Shown: one piece after another, positions 1 to 7,630 of the stretch
Layout of the letters: every line of letters begins with the position of its first letter
Numbering within the stretch: the stretch's first letter is position 1
From: Breoghania sp037026715
GTDB lineage: Bacteria > Pseudomonadota > Alphaproteobacteria > Rhizobiales > Stappiaceae
Assembly (NCBI RefSeq): GCF_037026715.1
Contig: NZ_JBANCG010000014.1
Coordinates: 35,860-99,859 of the forward strand
DNA length: 64,000 nucleotides
Direction: 5' to 3'
Notes under the pieces: generated by a model
Databases searched by the model: none
Told to the model about the DNA's origin: nothing
Seen by the model: the letters and a program-made list of their open reading frames with translations, nothing else
Position numbers and translations under genes: made by a program

Positions 1-1388
1 ACATCGCCGGAGCTGATTGCATCGCTCAGCATCGCCCCCATGGCGAAGGAGGTCAGATGTTCCGACACATCCTCCACCATCGCCTCGAAGCTCTCCGGCC
101 CGACCTTCGTTCCGCCATGGCGCTCCGCCAGCGTCACGACGCCGAGCGGCAGCGACGTCCAATGGCGGATGAAACGGGTGAGCGCAAGCCCCCGCGCCCC
201 GCAGCGGTTCCTGAGATCAAGCCAGACAAGCTCCGACGACCCGCCTCCGATATCGAACAACACGACGCCATCCGCATCCGGCGCGACCAGAGACGTGCAG
301 CCGGCCACCGCGAGCCGCGCCTCCGTTTCCCGTGTCACGATTTCAAGCGCCAACCCAGTCTCCGCCCGGACCCGCTCGATGAAGAGCGGTCCGTTCTCCG
401 CCGCCCGGCAGGCTTCCGTCGCGATCAGCCGCATTCGTACGGGACTGCCGCAAAGGGCCAGCTTGTCGCGGCAGACAGACAGCGCCTCGATTGCCCGCAC
501 CATGGCGGCATCCGAAAGTCGGTGCGAATAGCCGATGCCTTCACCAAGCCGCACGATGCGCGAATAGGCATCGACCACCCGGAAGGAGCGGCCTTCCGGC
601 TTTGCGACCAGCAGGCGACAATTGTTGGTTCCAAGATCGAGCGCGGCGTAAAGCGTACCGCGATAGTCGCCCGCCCTCGGATCGCGTTCCGCACGGGCCC
701 CGCGGGCTTCGCCGGGAAGTGCAGCCACGGCCCCGCTCGCCCGCCCCGGCACGGAGTGCCGGTCCGACGGCGGCGGCGCCCGACGTGGATGTTCCTCGCG
801 ACGAGGACCGACATGCACGCCTTTCCCAGACGCGGACCGACTTTCTGCGGGGGCGGATCGGCGCTCCGCCCCCGGACCGGCCGAGCGGATTGCAGCTTTG
901 GCGACGTTGGCCGACCGGCTACCGCGCCGCACCGTATACGCCGCGCGCCCTGTCGTCTCGCCGCCCCCCTCATCAGAACCGGCTTGCCGAGCACGTTCGA
1001 CCACGCACTCATTGCCGTCGTCCGCACGCGGACTTTGCTCGCGCCCCGCTGGTACGGCGCGTTTGCCGTTTGCCGGCGTTGCGTCTTTGCCCGCGTGAGA
1101 CGGTCGGGCAGCGCCATGCGCACCCTCCCCGTCGCGGCACCGCTTGCGCCGACGTCGCTTCTTCTGTCTGCGCTCTCCACCCGGCGAACACGTGTCGGCC
1201 ACGGTTGGCGTCTGCACGGTCGAAGCGCCATGCACCGCCGCTTGCGACGCGGATACACCGCTTTCAACCTGCTTGCCCGACTTCCGGGCCCGGGCACGCT
1301 TGCGGCGCTTGGCTCGCTTCTGCGCGCTTCTCGTGTTCGCTTTGGCGGAAGGCTGGCGGATGGATCCACCGTCTTCCGAATCGCTCAA
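1..1388 (-). CDS. Ppx/GppA-family phosphatase, partial (3' end beyond the left edge)
   Basis: The frame reads leftward and has no stop before the window edge, so about the first 460 codons are present. The catalytic part starts near residue 246 with the phosphate-1 motif DLGTNNCRLLV and carries the phosphate-2 motif VVLFDIGGGSSELVW near residue 375. Both are typical of exopolyphosphatase / guanosine pentaphosphate phosphatases, which cleave polyphosphate or pppGpp in the cytoplasm. About 245 residues rich in Arg, Lys, Ala and Pro precede the domain (for example KRAKRRKRARARK), a type of low-complexity extension seen in rhizobial members. An in-frame stop at 1446-1448 limits the start. No ATG was seen in the stretch read upstream of the domain. 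I chose TTG at 1388, nine bases after AAGAGG; later GTG codons are possible. The family is secure, the start is not, and Ppx versus GppA cannot be separated without the C-terminus. Confidence 0.85.
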   Translation of the reverse strand, partial: MSDSEDGGSIRQPSAKANTRSAQKRAKRRKRARARKSGKQVESGVSASQAAVHGASTVQTPTVADTCSPGGERRQKKRRRRKRCRDGEGAHGAARPSHAGKDATPANGKRAVPAGREQSPRADDGNECVVERARQAGSDEGGGETTGRAAYTVRRGSRSANVAKAAIRSAGPGAERRSAPAESRSASGKGVHVGPRREEHPRRAPPPSDRHSVPGRASGAVAALPGEARGARAERDPRAGDYRGTLYAALDLGTNNCRLLVAKPEGRSFRVVDAYSRIVRLGEGIGYSHRLSDAAMVRAIEALSVCRDKLALCGSPVRMRLIATEACRAAENGPLFIERVRAETGLALEIVTRETEARLAVAGCTSLVAPDADGVVLFDIGGGSSELVWLDLRNRCGARGLALTRFIRHWTSLPLGVVTLAERHGGTKVGPESFEAMVEDVSEHLTSFAMGAMLSDAISSGD

Positions 1389-1866
1389 GGTCTCGAACCT
1401 CTTGATCGCACAGCGCTTCCTGGAACGGCGCGGCTGCGGCGACCGTTAGTTGCCTAGTTGTGCACAAGTCTATCACCTCCCGGCGTCCCCGCAACCGGCA
1501 ACAGTTCCTGGCGACGGCATATGACGGTGAACGAACTTCCATCTCCTCCGTGCGAAAAAACTGCCTGCAAAGCCGCGATAGTCCGCCCTTTTCCAAAAGA
1601 TCCGAAAATACCACGGGTTGAAAATATCCGCCGAATTCCCATAATCATTGAATTGGAAGCGCTTTTTCCCGATTTCGGCCGGCTTCAACAGCCTGTCGAA
1701 AACTTCAAAGGGGGTGGTTGATTGTCTCTCGACCCCACGCTATAAGGCGCTCCGTTCACTGATCACAGAGGCGGTGAACAGCGGACCGGGCGACACGCTC
1801 TGTATCCGCTCAAATGTTGAAAGCCAAGCAAGTGGAATGGCTTGCGCAGGTTATTTCAACAGGCAC
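1389..1866. other. Intergenic region between the Ppx/GppA gene and tRNA-Gln
   Basis: No convincing gene is visible. Short open frames on both strands lack recognisable domains and good ribosome binding sites. The leftward promoter and leader of the Ppx/GppA gene should lie in the first part (about 1400-1500), and the tRNA promoter in the last 100 bases. I could not identify either by motif. Confidence 0.5.
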
Positions 1867-1940
1867 TGGGGAATAGGTTAACGGTAGACCCGCGGACTCT
1901 GACTCCGTTAGTCCTGGTTCGAATCCAGGTTCCCCAGCCA
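1867..1940 (+). tRNA. tRNA-Gln (anticodon CTG)
   Basis: A complete cloverleaf can be drawn. The acceptor stem TGGGGAA pairs with TTCCCCA, followed by discriminator G and an encoded CCA end. The anticodon stem GCGGA/TCCGT closes the loop CTCTGAC, giving anticodon CTG for Gln CAG codons. The T arm CCTGG-TTCGAAT-CCAGG is canonical. Its 3' end faces a decayed integrase gene about 130 bases downstream, so it is the likely attachment site of the island remnant to the right. I saw no second copy of the tRNA 3' end near 7.3 kb. Confidence 0.96.
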
Positions 1941-2069
1941 ACTCTTTCCAGTGCATTGATATCATTGAGTAATTCGGAAAAGAATTCCGGATTGACTGCT
2001 CAATCGACCGACTGATGCCCAGGACTGGTCCCCATCGGGTTCCGTCCGAGCTTTCGGAAACATTGGGCA

Positions 2070-2462
2070 ATGGCTCGATATCACGCAGTCCCGAACCTCC
2101 AGCGCCGCGGTAACATCTGGTATTGGCGCCCTCGCGTGCCTCGGCATATTTCGCAAGCCGACCTTAACCAGAAGCTGTCATTCAGTCTGAGGCAGTCCGA
2201 CCATGACCGCGCGCGCTACATGGCGCTGCGGCTCAACACGCTGCTCGCCGAACTGAAATTCCGACGGCCGTGGGCATCGATGACCAAAGACAAGCCAATC
2301 ACAAAGAATCTACGATCGCGCGGGCGAACTTTTGGTAGGGACTTTCATAAAGCCCCCGCTCCCCATGTGGTAGAAATCCTCGGACTTGCCGGGCTCGATT
2401 TCGTCGTCATCGATCAGGAACTCGCGCCGATCGAGCTCTCCCAGGAGGAACGCCATCTATAA
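2070..2462 (+). pseudogene. Remnant of a tyrosine-type integrase (DUF6538-like N-terminus), fused to foreign sequence
   Basis: The first 62 or so residues resemble the N-terminal DUF6538-type arm of phage integrases: a short basic NLQRRGNIWYWRPRVPRHI segment, then SFSLRQSDHDRARYMALRLN. A full integrase would need roughly 400-500 residues with an R...HxxR...Y catalytic domain, and none follows. After about residue 70 the frame continues into unrelated sequence (see 2310-2432) and stops. The position just downstream of tRNA-Gln is where island integrases usually sit. I read this as the broken start of an island integrase. That it is a remnant is well supported; exactly which subfamily is not. 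Confidence 0.7.
2310..2432 (+). pseudogene. Fragment of an HpcH/HpaI-type aldolase inside the integrase remnant
   Basis: About 40 codons read RTFGRDFHKAPAPHVVEI followed by LGLAGLDFVVIDQELAPI. This matches the N-terminal strand-helix region of HpcH/HpaI (2-keto-3-deoxy acid) aldolases, where a 'TPSPHVVEILGLAGLDFVVIDxEHAP' type run is conserved. In that pattern the usual catalytic-region EHAP is ELAP here. No other part of an aldolase is seen on either side, so it is a non-functional piece left by recombination. The family call comes from recalled family patterns, not from a search. Confidence 0.6.
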
Positions 2463-2943
2463 GGACAAGGATCCTCGCGCGGATCTGTTTGCCGCAGCAG
2501 CCAAGCCGCAGTCGACCGGCCTGATCGCCGAGGAACAGGTCGCACTCTTCTATAGCCGGATCCCCAGGAGAGCGCAGCGGATGCGAAGACCTGCTACGTC
2601 CGGGGCTGCAACGTCGTGATCGCCTATTCGGAAGTCACGGCCGGTGCCGTGCTGAACTACCGGACAACAGACCGGCGCTGAGGGACGGGCCAAGGAAATC
2701 TGCGATACTCACGTTCGCGGAATCTGACCCGGACCGGATCCGGAGGGGACTGTCGGCGGGTGCCAATGCTGCTGCGCGGGGAAATCTGGGGCGTGAAAAT
2801 CAAGAAGACCGCAGGATTTACAATTTGCCAAAAGATGAGTGCGACTGCTAGACACGACCGATCACAAGCGAACTGCCCACTTCCCCCCAGCCATTTCGAA
2901 ACATTCCGTTTTCGATATCTGCATGTCCCTACAGGTAAGAGAG
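2463..2943 (+). other. Degenerate DNA between the integrase remnant and the PqqD-like gene
   Basis: No intact gene is visible. Two short stretches look like coding sequence broken by frameshifts: about 2449-2560 (KDKDPRADLFAAAAKPQ and onward) and about 2580-2682 (DAKTCYVRGCNVVIAYSEV, ending in TGA). I cannot assign either to a family. The last 180 bases must hold the promoter and leader of the PqqD-like gene. No small precursor-peptide gene with a good start and ribosome binding site was recognised here, although the neighbouring PqqD-like gene makes that a natural place to look. Confidence 0.45.
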
Positions 2944-3357
2944 ATGAAAACCGGCAGGCTCAAGCTCGCTAATCCTGACCTGGTGTGCGAAGAGTTCGAT
3001 GGTGAACTCGTGGTTCTCGATCTGGAAACCGGAAAATATTTCGGGTTCGATCACGGCGCGAGCGCCATCTGGAACTTGCTGCAATCGGGCATCGCTCCCT
3101 CGGCCATAGAAGACGCTCTGGGCAGATCGCTAGACCCCCTGATCACGAAACTCGTCGACCTCAAGCTTGTGACGATCACGTCGGAAGAGGGCGATACCGC
3201 GCTCGATCCGCAAACCCGCACGTCACTGGCCTGCTTCGATACGGAGCCGACAGTCGAGGTGTTCGACGATCTCGCCGATCTGATCCGCGCCGACCCAGTG
3301 CATGATGTCGATCAGGAAGCCGGTTGGCCTCACCAGCAGAAGGCGTCCGCGTGCTGA
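2944..3357 (+). CDS. PqqD-family protein (HPr-rel-A system peptide-chaperone type)
   Basis: The 137-residue product starts with about 85 residues of PqqD fold: LVCEEFDGELVVLDLETGKY, then YFGFDHGASAIWNLLQSG, then a helix pair ending LVDLKLVTI. PqqD-like proteins bind leader peptides of ribosomal peptides and present them to modifying enzymes. The C-terminal 50 residues are acidic and have no recognised match. I chose ATG 2944, preceded by GGTAAGAGAG, over ATG 2923. The stop overlaps the GTG start of the HPr-kinase-like gene. This adjacency matches the protein pair catalogued as the 'HPr-rel-A system' (PqqD-like plus HprK-related kinase A), whose function is unknown. The fold assignment is fairly sure; a peptide substrate is inference. 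Confidence 0.75.
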   Translation: MKTGRLKLANPDLVCEEFDGELVVLDLETGKYFGFDHGASAIWNLLQSGIAPSAIEDALGRSLDPLITKLVDLKLVTITSEEGDTALDPQTRTSLACFDTEPTVEVFDDLADLIRADPVHDVDQEAGWPHQQKASAC

Positions 3358-4415
3358 CGAACATCCGCAAAGTGGACCGGGCGGACCTCGGCCGATTTGC
3401 ACGGGATGCTCTGGCCTTCGCGAAGACATGTGATGATGGCCGGCTGACGCATCGCCGCTTGCGCCTGCATGGACTGGACTTTGAAGCCGCCTTTGCCGAT
3501 CCCGCCTACGCGGATGCCTTGACGCGCGTCTACGCGGTCGATGACATGGCCAGTACGCCGCAACGCGGTCTGCGGGTGACCGTGCTGGACGCCACGCTTG
3601 TCCCGGACATGCCGCGTTGCGTGTGGTCCGACAGCGTGGTCGGTGGCGGGCCGGTGCGCGATGCCCTTCAGGTGGACGGTCTGATGGGCGTCCACGATCC
3701 CGATCGCGATGTCTGGCTGTTCTACGATCCCGAGACTGGCGAGGGCGTTCAGCTCATGCCGACCCCGCAGACGCCCCCTCCCTGGGAGGCGTCGATGCCG
3801 CTGCGTCTGTTCGTCCATTGGGCGATGCACGGCATTTCCCGCCCGCTTATACACGCCGGAACGCTCGGGCTCGGCGGCGACTGCGTGCTTCTTGCCGGGC
3901 CCGGCGGAGCGGGCAAGTCGGGCACCACACTTGGCGGGATCCTGCACGGACATGCAAGCGTTGGCGACGACTACGTGCTTGCCGAGCTGGCCGACGGTGA
4001 GGCCATTACCCGGCCGATCCTGAAAATCATGAAGCAGGATGCAACGGGCCTGCGCCGGCTGGGCCTAGCCCCGGAAGCACCGATATTTCAGGGCCCAAAC
4101 TGGCAAGGCAAGCTCGAATTCGAATTCGCCCGTCTTTGTCCCTCGGCCACGGTTCCCGCGATGCGGGCAAAGGCGATCCTGTTGCCGCATGTCAGCGGCG
4201 AGACGCGGACGAAGGCGGGGCCGGCCTCTTCAAAGGAGGCGGTTCTGGCGCTTGCTGCCAGCAGCTTCGCCCAGCTCTTTGGCACCTGGCGGGCCGATCT
4301 GGTGTTTCTCGCAAATCTCTGCCGGCAACTGCCGGCCTGGCGGGTTGATCTCGGCACCGACCCGGCCGAAGTCTCCGGTTTTATCGGCGGCGTCATCGCG
4401 AAAGGGCACCCGTGA
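3351..4415 (+). CDS. HPr kinase-like protein (HprK-related kinase A type)
   Basis: The product of 354 residues has about 165 N-terminal residues of unknown fold, then a P-loop domain. The Walker A motif is LAGPGGAGKSGTT near residue 180 and an acidic VGDDYVLAEL follows near 203, as in the kinase core of HPr kinase/phosphorylase. HPr kinases phosphorylate a serine of HPr, but no HPr gene is nearby, so the substrate is unknown. GTG 3351 was chosen because AGAAGG lies eight bases upstream and the codon overlaps the PqqD-like stop; a TTG at 3324 in the same frame is the alternative. The downstream glycosyltransferase starts inside its stop codon, so all are probably cotranslated. Confidence 0.75.
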   Translation: MLTNIRKVDRADLGRFARDALAFAKTCDDGRLTHRRLRLHGLDFEAAFADPAYADALTRVYAVDDMASTPQRGLRVTVLDATLVPDMPRCVWSDSVVGGGPVRDALQVDGLMGVHDPDRDVWLFYDPETGEGVQLMPTPQTPPPWEASMPLRLFVHWAMHGISRPLIHAGTLGLGGDCVLLAGPGGAGKSGTTLGGILHGHASVGDDYVLAELADGEAITRPILKIMKQDATGLRRLGLAPEAPIFQGPNWQGKLEFEFARLCPSATVPAMRAKAILLPHVSGETRTKAGPASSKEAVLALAASSFAQLFGTWRADLVFLANLCRQLPAWRVDLGTDPAEVSGFIGGVIAKGHP

Positions 4416-5200
4416 AGCTGTCGATCCTCATGCCCGCCTACAACGCCGAACGCACCATCGCCTCGGCCCTGAAGTCGCTCCTGCGACAGCGCGATGCGGC
4501 GACGCTGGAAATCGTCGTGGTGGACGACGGCTCGACAGACGCGACAGTAACCGTGGTGAAGAGCCTGGCGGCCTCCGCGCCCGAGATCCGTCTGCTGGAG
4601 CGCCCCCATTGCGGGATCTCGGCAACGCGCAATGCCTGTCTTGCCGCCATGTCGGCGGAAGCGGATTTCGTTTCCTTCCTCGACGCCGACGACCTCTCCC
4701 CCTCGGACAGGTTCCGGCGCGACCTTGCCAAGTTCGCAGCCCGGCCTGAGCTTCAGATGATCTACGGCGCCGCCCGCTTCTTCGAAGAGGAGGACAGCGA
4801 ACTTCTGGCGCCGGCCCCCTCCAGCCGCACGCTCGACGGGCGGATCATTCAGCTCGGCGCCGGTCTCTATCGCGCCGGCTTCGTGCGTGGGCTCGGGCCT
4901 TTCGATGAAAGGCTGGCGCAGGCGGAAGACACGGAATTCATCCTTCGGATGTTCGAACGCCCCGTCGCCCACCTGATCGACAGCGAGGTGGGCGTCTACT
5001 ATCGGCGCAACCACGGCAGCGTCACGGACGACGTGGAACAGGCACACCGGGAAACCGTGCGGGCATTCCTGCGCGCCGCCAACCGCCGCCGCAAGCTCGG
5101 CGCGCCGCCGCTGCCGAAGGGCTTCCTCACCGACACGCATATCGCTGAACTGGCACGATGGAACGATGAACGCCTACACCGCTCTCATACCGGCGTATAA
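4412..5200 (+). CDS. Family-2 glycosyltransferase
   Basis: This 262-residue protein has a GT-A fold start (KLSILMPAYNAERTIASALK), the nucleotide-binding VVVDDGSTDAT, and the DxD-containing FLDADDLSPSDR near residue 93. A late acidic motif AEDTEFILRM near 172 matches the GT2 catalytic base region. No membrane helices are seen, so it should act at the cytoplasmic side on a nucleotide-sugar donor; the acceptor is unknown. The GTG start overlaps the HPr-kinase-like stop, and its 3' end overlaps the next glycosyltransferase by 35 bases. The linkage suggests glycosylation of the same unknown product that the PqqD/HprK pair handles. Confidence 0.85.
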   Translation: MKLSILMPAYNAERTIASALKSLLRQRDAATLEIVVVDDGSTDATVTVVKSLAASAPEIRLLERPHCGISATRNACLAAMSAEADFVSFLDADDLSPSDRFRRDLAKFAARPELQMIYGAARFFEEEDSELLAPAPSSRTLDGRIIQLGAGLYRAGFVRGLGPFDERLAQAEDTEFILRMFERPVAHLIDSEVGVYYRRNHGSVTDDVEQAHRETVRAFLRAANRRRKLGAPPLPKGFLTDTHIAELARWNDERLHRSHTGV

Positions 5201-5831
5201 CGCGGCCGACTTCATTGGCGAAGCCATCGCGTCGATCCGGGCGCAGAGTGTGCCGCCGACGCAGATCATCGTCGTCGACGACGGTTCAAACGACGGAACT
5301 GGCGACGTGGTCAGGTCCAACGGCGATGACATCATCGTCATCCATCAGGAAAACCGTGGCGTCGGCTCGGCGACCACGGCAGGCTTTGCCGCGGCAACGG
5401 CCCCGCTCGTGGCCACTCTCGACGCCGACGACATCTGGCTGCCGCACAAGATGGAGACGCAGCTTGCCCGGCTCGCAGGCGAGCCCGCGCTTGCCGGCGT
5501 GTTCGGCAACATCCTTGCCTTTCATCGTACAAGACAACAGCCAACCGGATCCCACGTAGAGGGCTGGCTGCGTTCGACGATGGCGATCCGACGCGCGGTA
5601 TTTGAACAGGCCGGCCCGATCATCGATCCCCCAGGGGGATGCGGAGACATGGTGGATTGGCTGGCACGCGTGCGCGAGGGCGGGCACCGGCTCGCCATGC
5701 TCGACGAGACACTTGCCCTGCGCCGTATCCGGCCCGGAAGCCTCAGCAACAGCGGCGCGGCAAAGCGCGATGGCGGCTATCTGTTTGCCGCACGGCAGGC
5801 GATCCTCCGCCGCAGGGCACGAGAGGACTGA
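5166..5831 (+). CDS. Second family-2 glycosyltransferase
   Basis: A 221-residue GT2 protein: TALIPAYNAADFIGEAIASI at the N-terminus, IIVVDDGSNDGTGDVV, and the metal-binding ATLDADDIWLPHKM near residue 85. It is shorter than the previous glycosyltransferase and its C-terminal acceptor region (MVDWLARVREGGHRLAML, then LALRRIRPGSLS) differs, so the two probably add different sugars or act on different acceptors rather than being simple duplicates. The start lies 35 bases inside the upstream gene, a sign of translational coupling. Two bases separate it from the nucleotidyltransferase gene. No signal peptide or membrane helix is seen. Confidence 0.85.
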   Translation: MNAYTALIPAYNAADFIGEAIASIRAQSVPPTQIIVVDDGSNDGTGDVVRSNGDDIIVIHQENRGVGSATTAGFAAATAPLVATLDADDIWLPHKMETQLARLAGEPALAGVFGNILAFHRTRQQPTGSHVEGWLRSTMAIRRAVFEQAGPIIDPPGGCGDMVDWLARVREGGHRLAMLDETLALRRIRPGSLSNSGAAKRDGGYLFAARQAILRRRARED

Positions 5832-5833
5832 CC

Positions 5834-7321
5834 ATGGGCCCAGCACCGGACGCGGCCGGGTCTAACGGGTTGGCACCCCAGCCGAGGCGTCGGCCCTTTC
5901 CCTCCCCCGAATGGGCATGGCCACGCGGCCCGAGAGAGTTGCTGATCATTGCCGCGGCCTGTGCCAACGAGGCGCGCGCGGCCGCCACGCTCCGGCAGTG
6001 GCTGGCGACCACCGACTTCGATGCCGCGACCTTCGCCGATCAGCGGTTGCTGGTGCGTGCCGCGGACCGCTTTCCCGCCTCCCGCCTCGCCATTCACGAA
6101 CGAGGCCGTATCGACGGCATCGTGCGCATGCTGTGGAGCAAATCCCGCCTTGCCCTGAAAGGGGCCGAACCGGTGCTGCGGGCCCTGTCGGAGGCGGGCG
6201 TGCCGATGCTCGTCATCAAGGGCGCGGCCCAGTCCGCTCTCGACATGGCAAGTCTCAAGGGTCGCATCGCCCACGATATCGACATCGTCATCCATCCCGA
6301 CGACTACCCGCGTGTGCTCGATGAACTCGAGACAGCCGGCTGGCGTCCCGACCACGGCGCCTCGTTTCTCTATCTGAAGGCGCTGGGCACCCGCTTCCAC
6401 GGTATGAACTTCCTCAAGCCGCCCGCCGGCGACATCGACATCCACAGTCGTATCTGCCGGACCGTCTCTCACACCAATCCAGCAGAGACCGGCATCTGGG
6501 AGCGGGCCCGCGCCGCATCCTTCATGGGCGCACGTGTCCTGGTGCCAGCCCCTACCGATCTCTTCACCATCGCAATCGCCCATGGCGCGGTTGACGCCCA
6601 ACACCATTGCGACTGGATCGTGGATTGCACCCGGCTGATCGGTGAAGGGCGCATCGACTGGCCGTTGTTCTTGAAGACGATCCGCTCGCTCAACATGCTG
6701 CCGCATGCGGCAATCGCTCTCGGCTACATGGAAAAGGCGCTCGACGCTGCGATCCCGGCGGAGGTACTCGCGGAGGTGCGGCACGAGGCCAGGGCAAGTC
6801 GGCTCACCTATCTCGAAGCGCTCTTTCTTTTCCGGGCGCGTGATACGCATTCGATCATCAGCGGTCTCGCCCGGCGAGCCTTCAAGCAGCGCCATCTGGA
6901 GCGGATTCGGGCGGTAAATGTGGCCGAGACTGACGGGACTTCGAAACGAACCCGAAAGATGCGGCGAACTGGGGCGACAGGACTTGATTTTGGCGGTGCG
7001 GAACCCGTCCTGATCCGGCGTCTTCCCCTGGATGCCGGGCAACTGCGGTTCGGGCTTGTCGTTGATTTCGGAAACGTGGGCGTGGCACGTCGACACATCC
7101 TGGAAGTCAACACCTCCGATCGCCACCTGTTCAGGCTCAAGTTCCGGGACATGACCGGACGCGGGAGAGCGGTCGCCACAGCTGCAATTGCTTTGCCCGA
7201 TGACATAGACCCGGCGGATGTCTGGATAGAGTCGCGCCCGGCAGGCCCCCTCCCCCTGCGCCCTTCGCCGGAGGATCTGCGGAAATTCGGGGCCATGCCG
7301 TTTCGCATCGCCATTGCGTGA
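5834..7321 (+). CDS. Nucleotidyltransferase-fold protein (NTP_transf_5 type)
   Basis: The 495-residue product carries a nucleotidyltransferase core at about residues 100-270: MLVIKGAAQSALDMASL, the metal-binding pair in GRIAHDIDIVIHPDDYPRVL near 155, then GTRFHGMNFLKPPAGDIDIH. This pattern fits the uncharacterised nucleotidyltransferase family NTP_transf_5, often found beside polysaccharide, PEP-CTERM or HprK-related genes. A helical region follows, and about 120 C-terminal residues look like a separate beta-rich domain. The start ATG follows the previous stop by two bases. The substrate is unknown; transfer of a nucleotide to a sugar, lipid or protein is possible. This is the last gene of the five-gene cassette. 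Confidence 0.75.
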   Translation: MGPAPDAAGSNGLAPQPRRRPFPSPEWAWPRGPRELLIIAAACANEARAAATLRQWLATTDFDAATFADQRLLVRAADRFPASRLAIHERGRIDGIVRMLWSKSRLALKGAEPVLRALSEAGVPMLVIKGAAQSALDMASLKGRIAHDIDIVIHPDDYPRVLDELETAGWRPDHGASFLYLKALGTRFHGMNFLKPPAGDIDIHSRICRTVSHTNPAETGIWERARAASFMGARVLVPAPTDLFTIAIAHGAVDAQHHCDWIVDCTRLIGEGRIDWPLFLKTIRSLNMLPHAAIALGYMEKALDAAIPAEVLAEVRHEARASRLTYLEALFLFRARDTHSIISGLARRAFKQRHLERIRAVNVAETDGTSKRTRKMRRTGATGLDFGGAEPVLIRRLPLDAGQLRFGLVVDFGNVGVARRHILEVNTSDRHLFRLKFRDMTGRGRAVATAAIALPDDIDPADVWIESRPAGPLPLRPSPEDLRKFGAMPFRIAIA

Positions 7322-7369
7322 CGAACACCAAAGACCGCGGGTGACAAGGCACGATCAACGCCAATAACT

Positions 7370-7543
7370 GATCCTCAGGACGGGCCTTAATCGGGCGCCG
7401 TCAGAGCTGGGGAACCATTGGCATTGTCTCGATATCACCCCGCCGCGAACCTCCAGTGCTGCGACAACATCTGGTACTGGCGCCCTCGCCTGTCTCGGCA
7501 CGTCCGGATACCAGGTGTGGACGACGTCAGTCGTCGGAATTGA
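7370..7543 (+). pseudogene. Second degenerate copy of the integrase 5' region
   Basis: This stretch aligns by eye with 2014-2150 over about 135 bases. Shared elements include the upstream CAGGAC, ATCGGG and TCTCGATATCAC runs and the coding part, which reads SRYHPAANLQCCDNIWYWRP against ARYHAVPNLQRRGNIWYWRP at the first copy. Here the would-be ATG is TTG (7418), RRG has become CCD, and the frame stops at 7541. It is in the same orientation as the first copy, so the pair brackets the five-gene cassette as direct repeats. It looks like the relic of a second island or of a duplicated island end. Confidence 0.65.
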
Positions 7544-7630
7544 GAGCAATACGGCCAGATAGCCGTGGTCCGCTGTGCGCCTCCCAAGTCGGTCGCTCCA
7601 TCGCAGAGGTGGGCTGCCTACACGCTGGAC
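7544..7630. other. Spacer to the GT51-like gene
   Basis: Together with the preceding remnant, 7322-7630 holds no intact gene. The last part is the 3' flank of the leftward GT51-like gene. I see no clear terminator. Confidence 0.4.

Noticed and set aside
57..1457. Long rightward open frame of 466 codons at the left edge
   Set aside because: It lies opposite the Ppx/GppA gene in the same codon phase and has no recognisable domain; the leftward frame has clear catalytic motifs.
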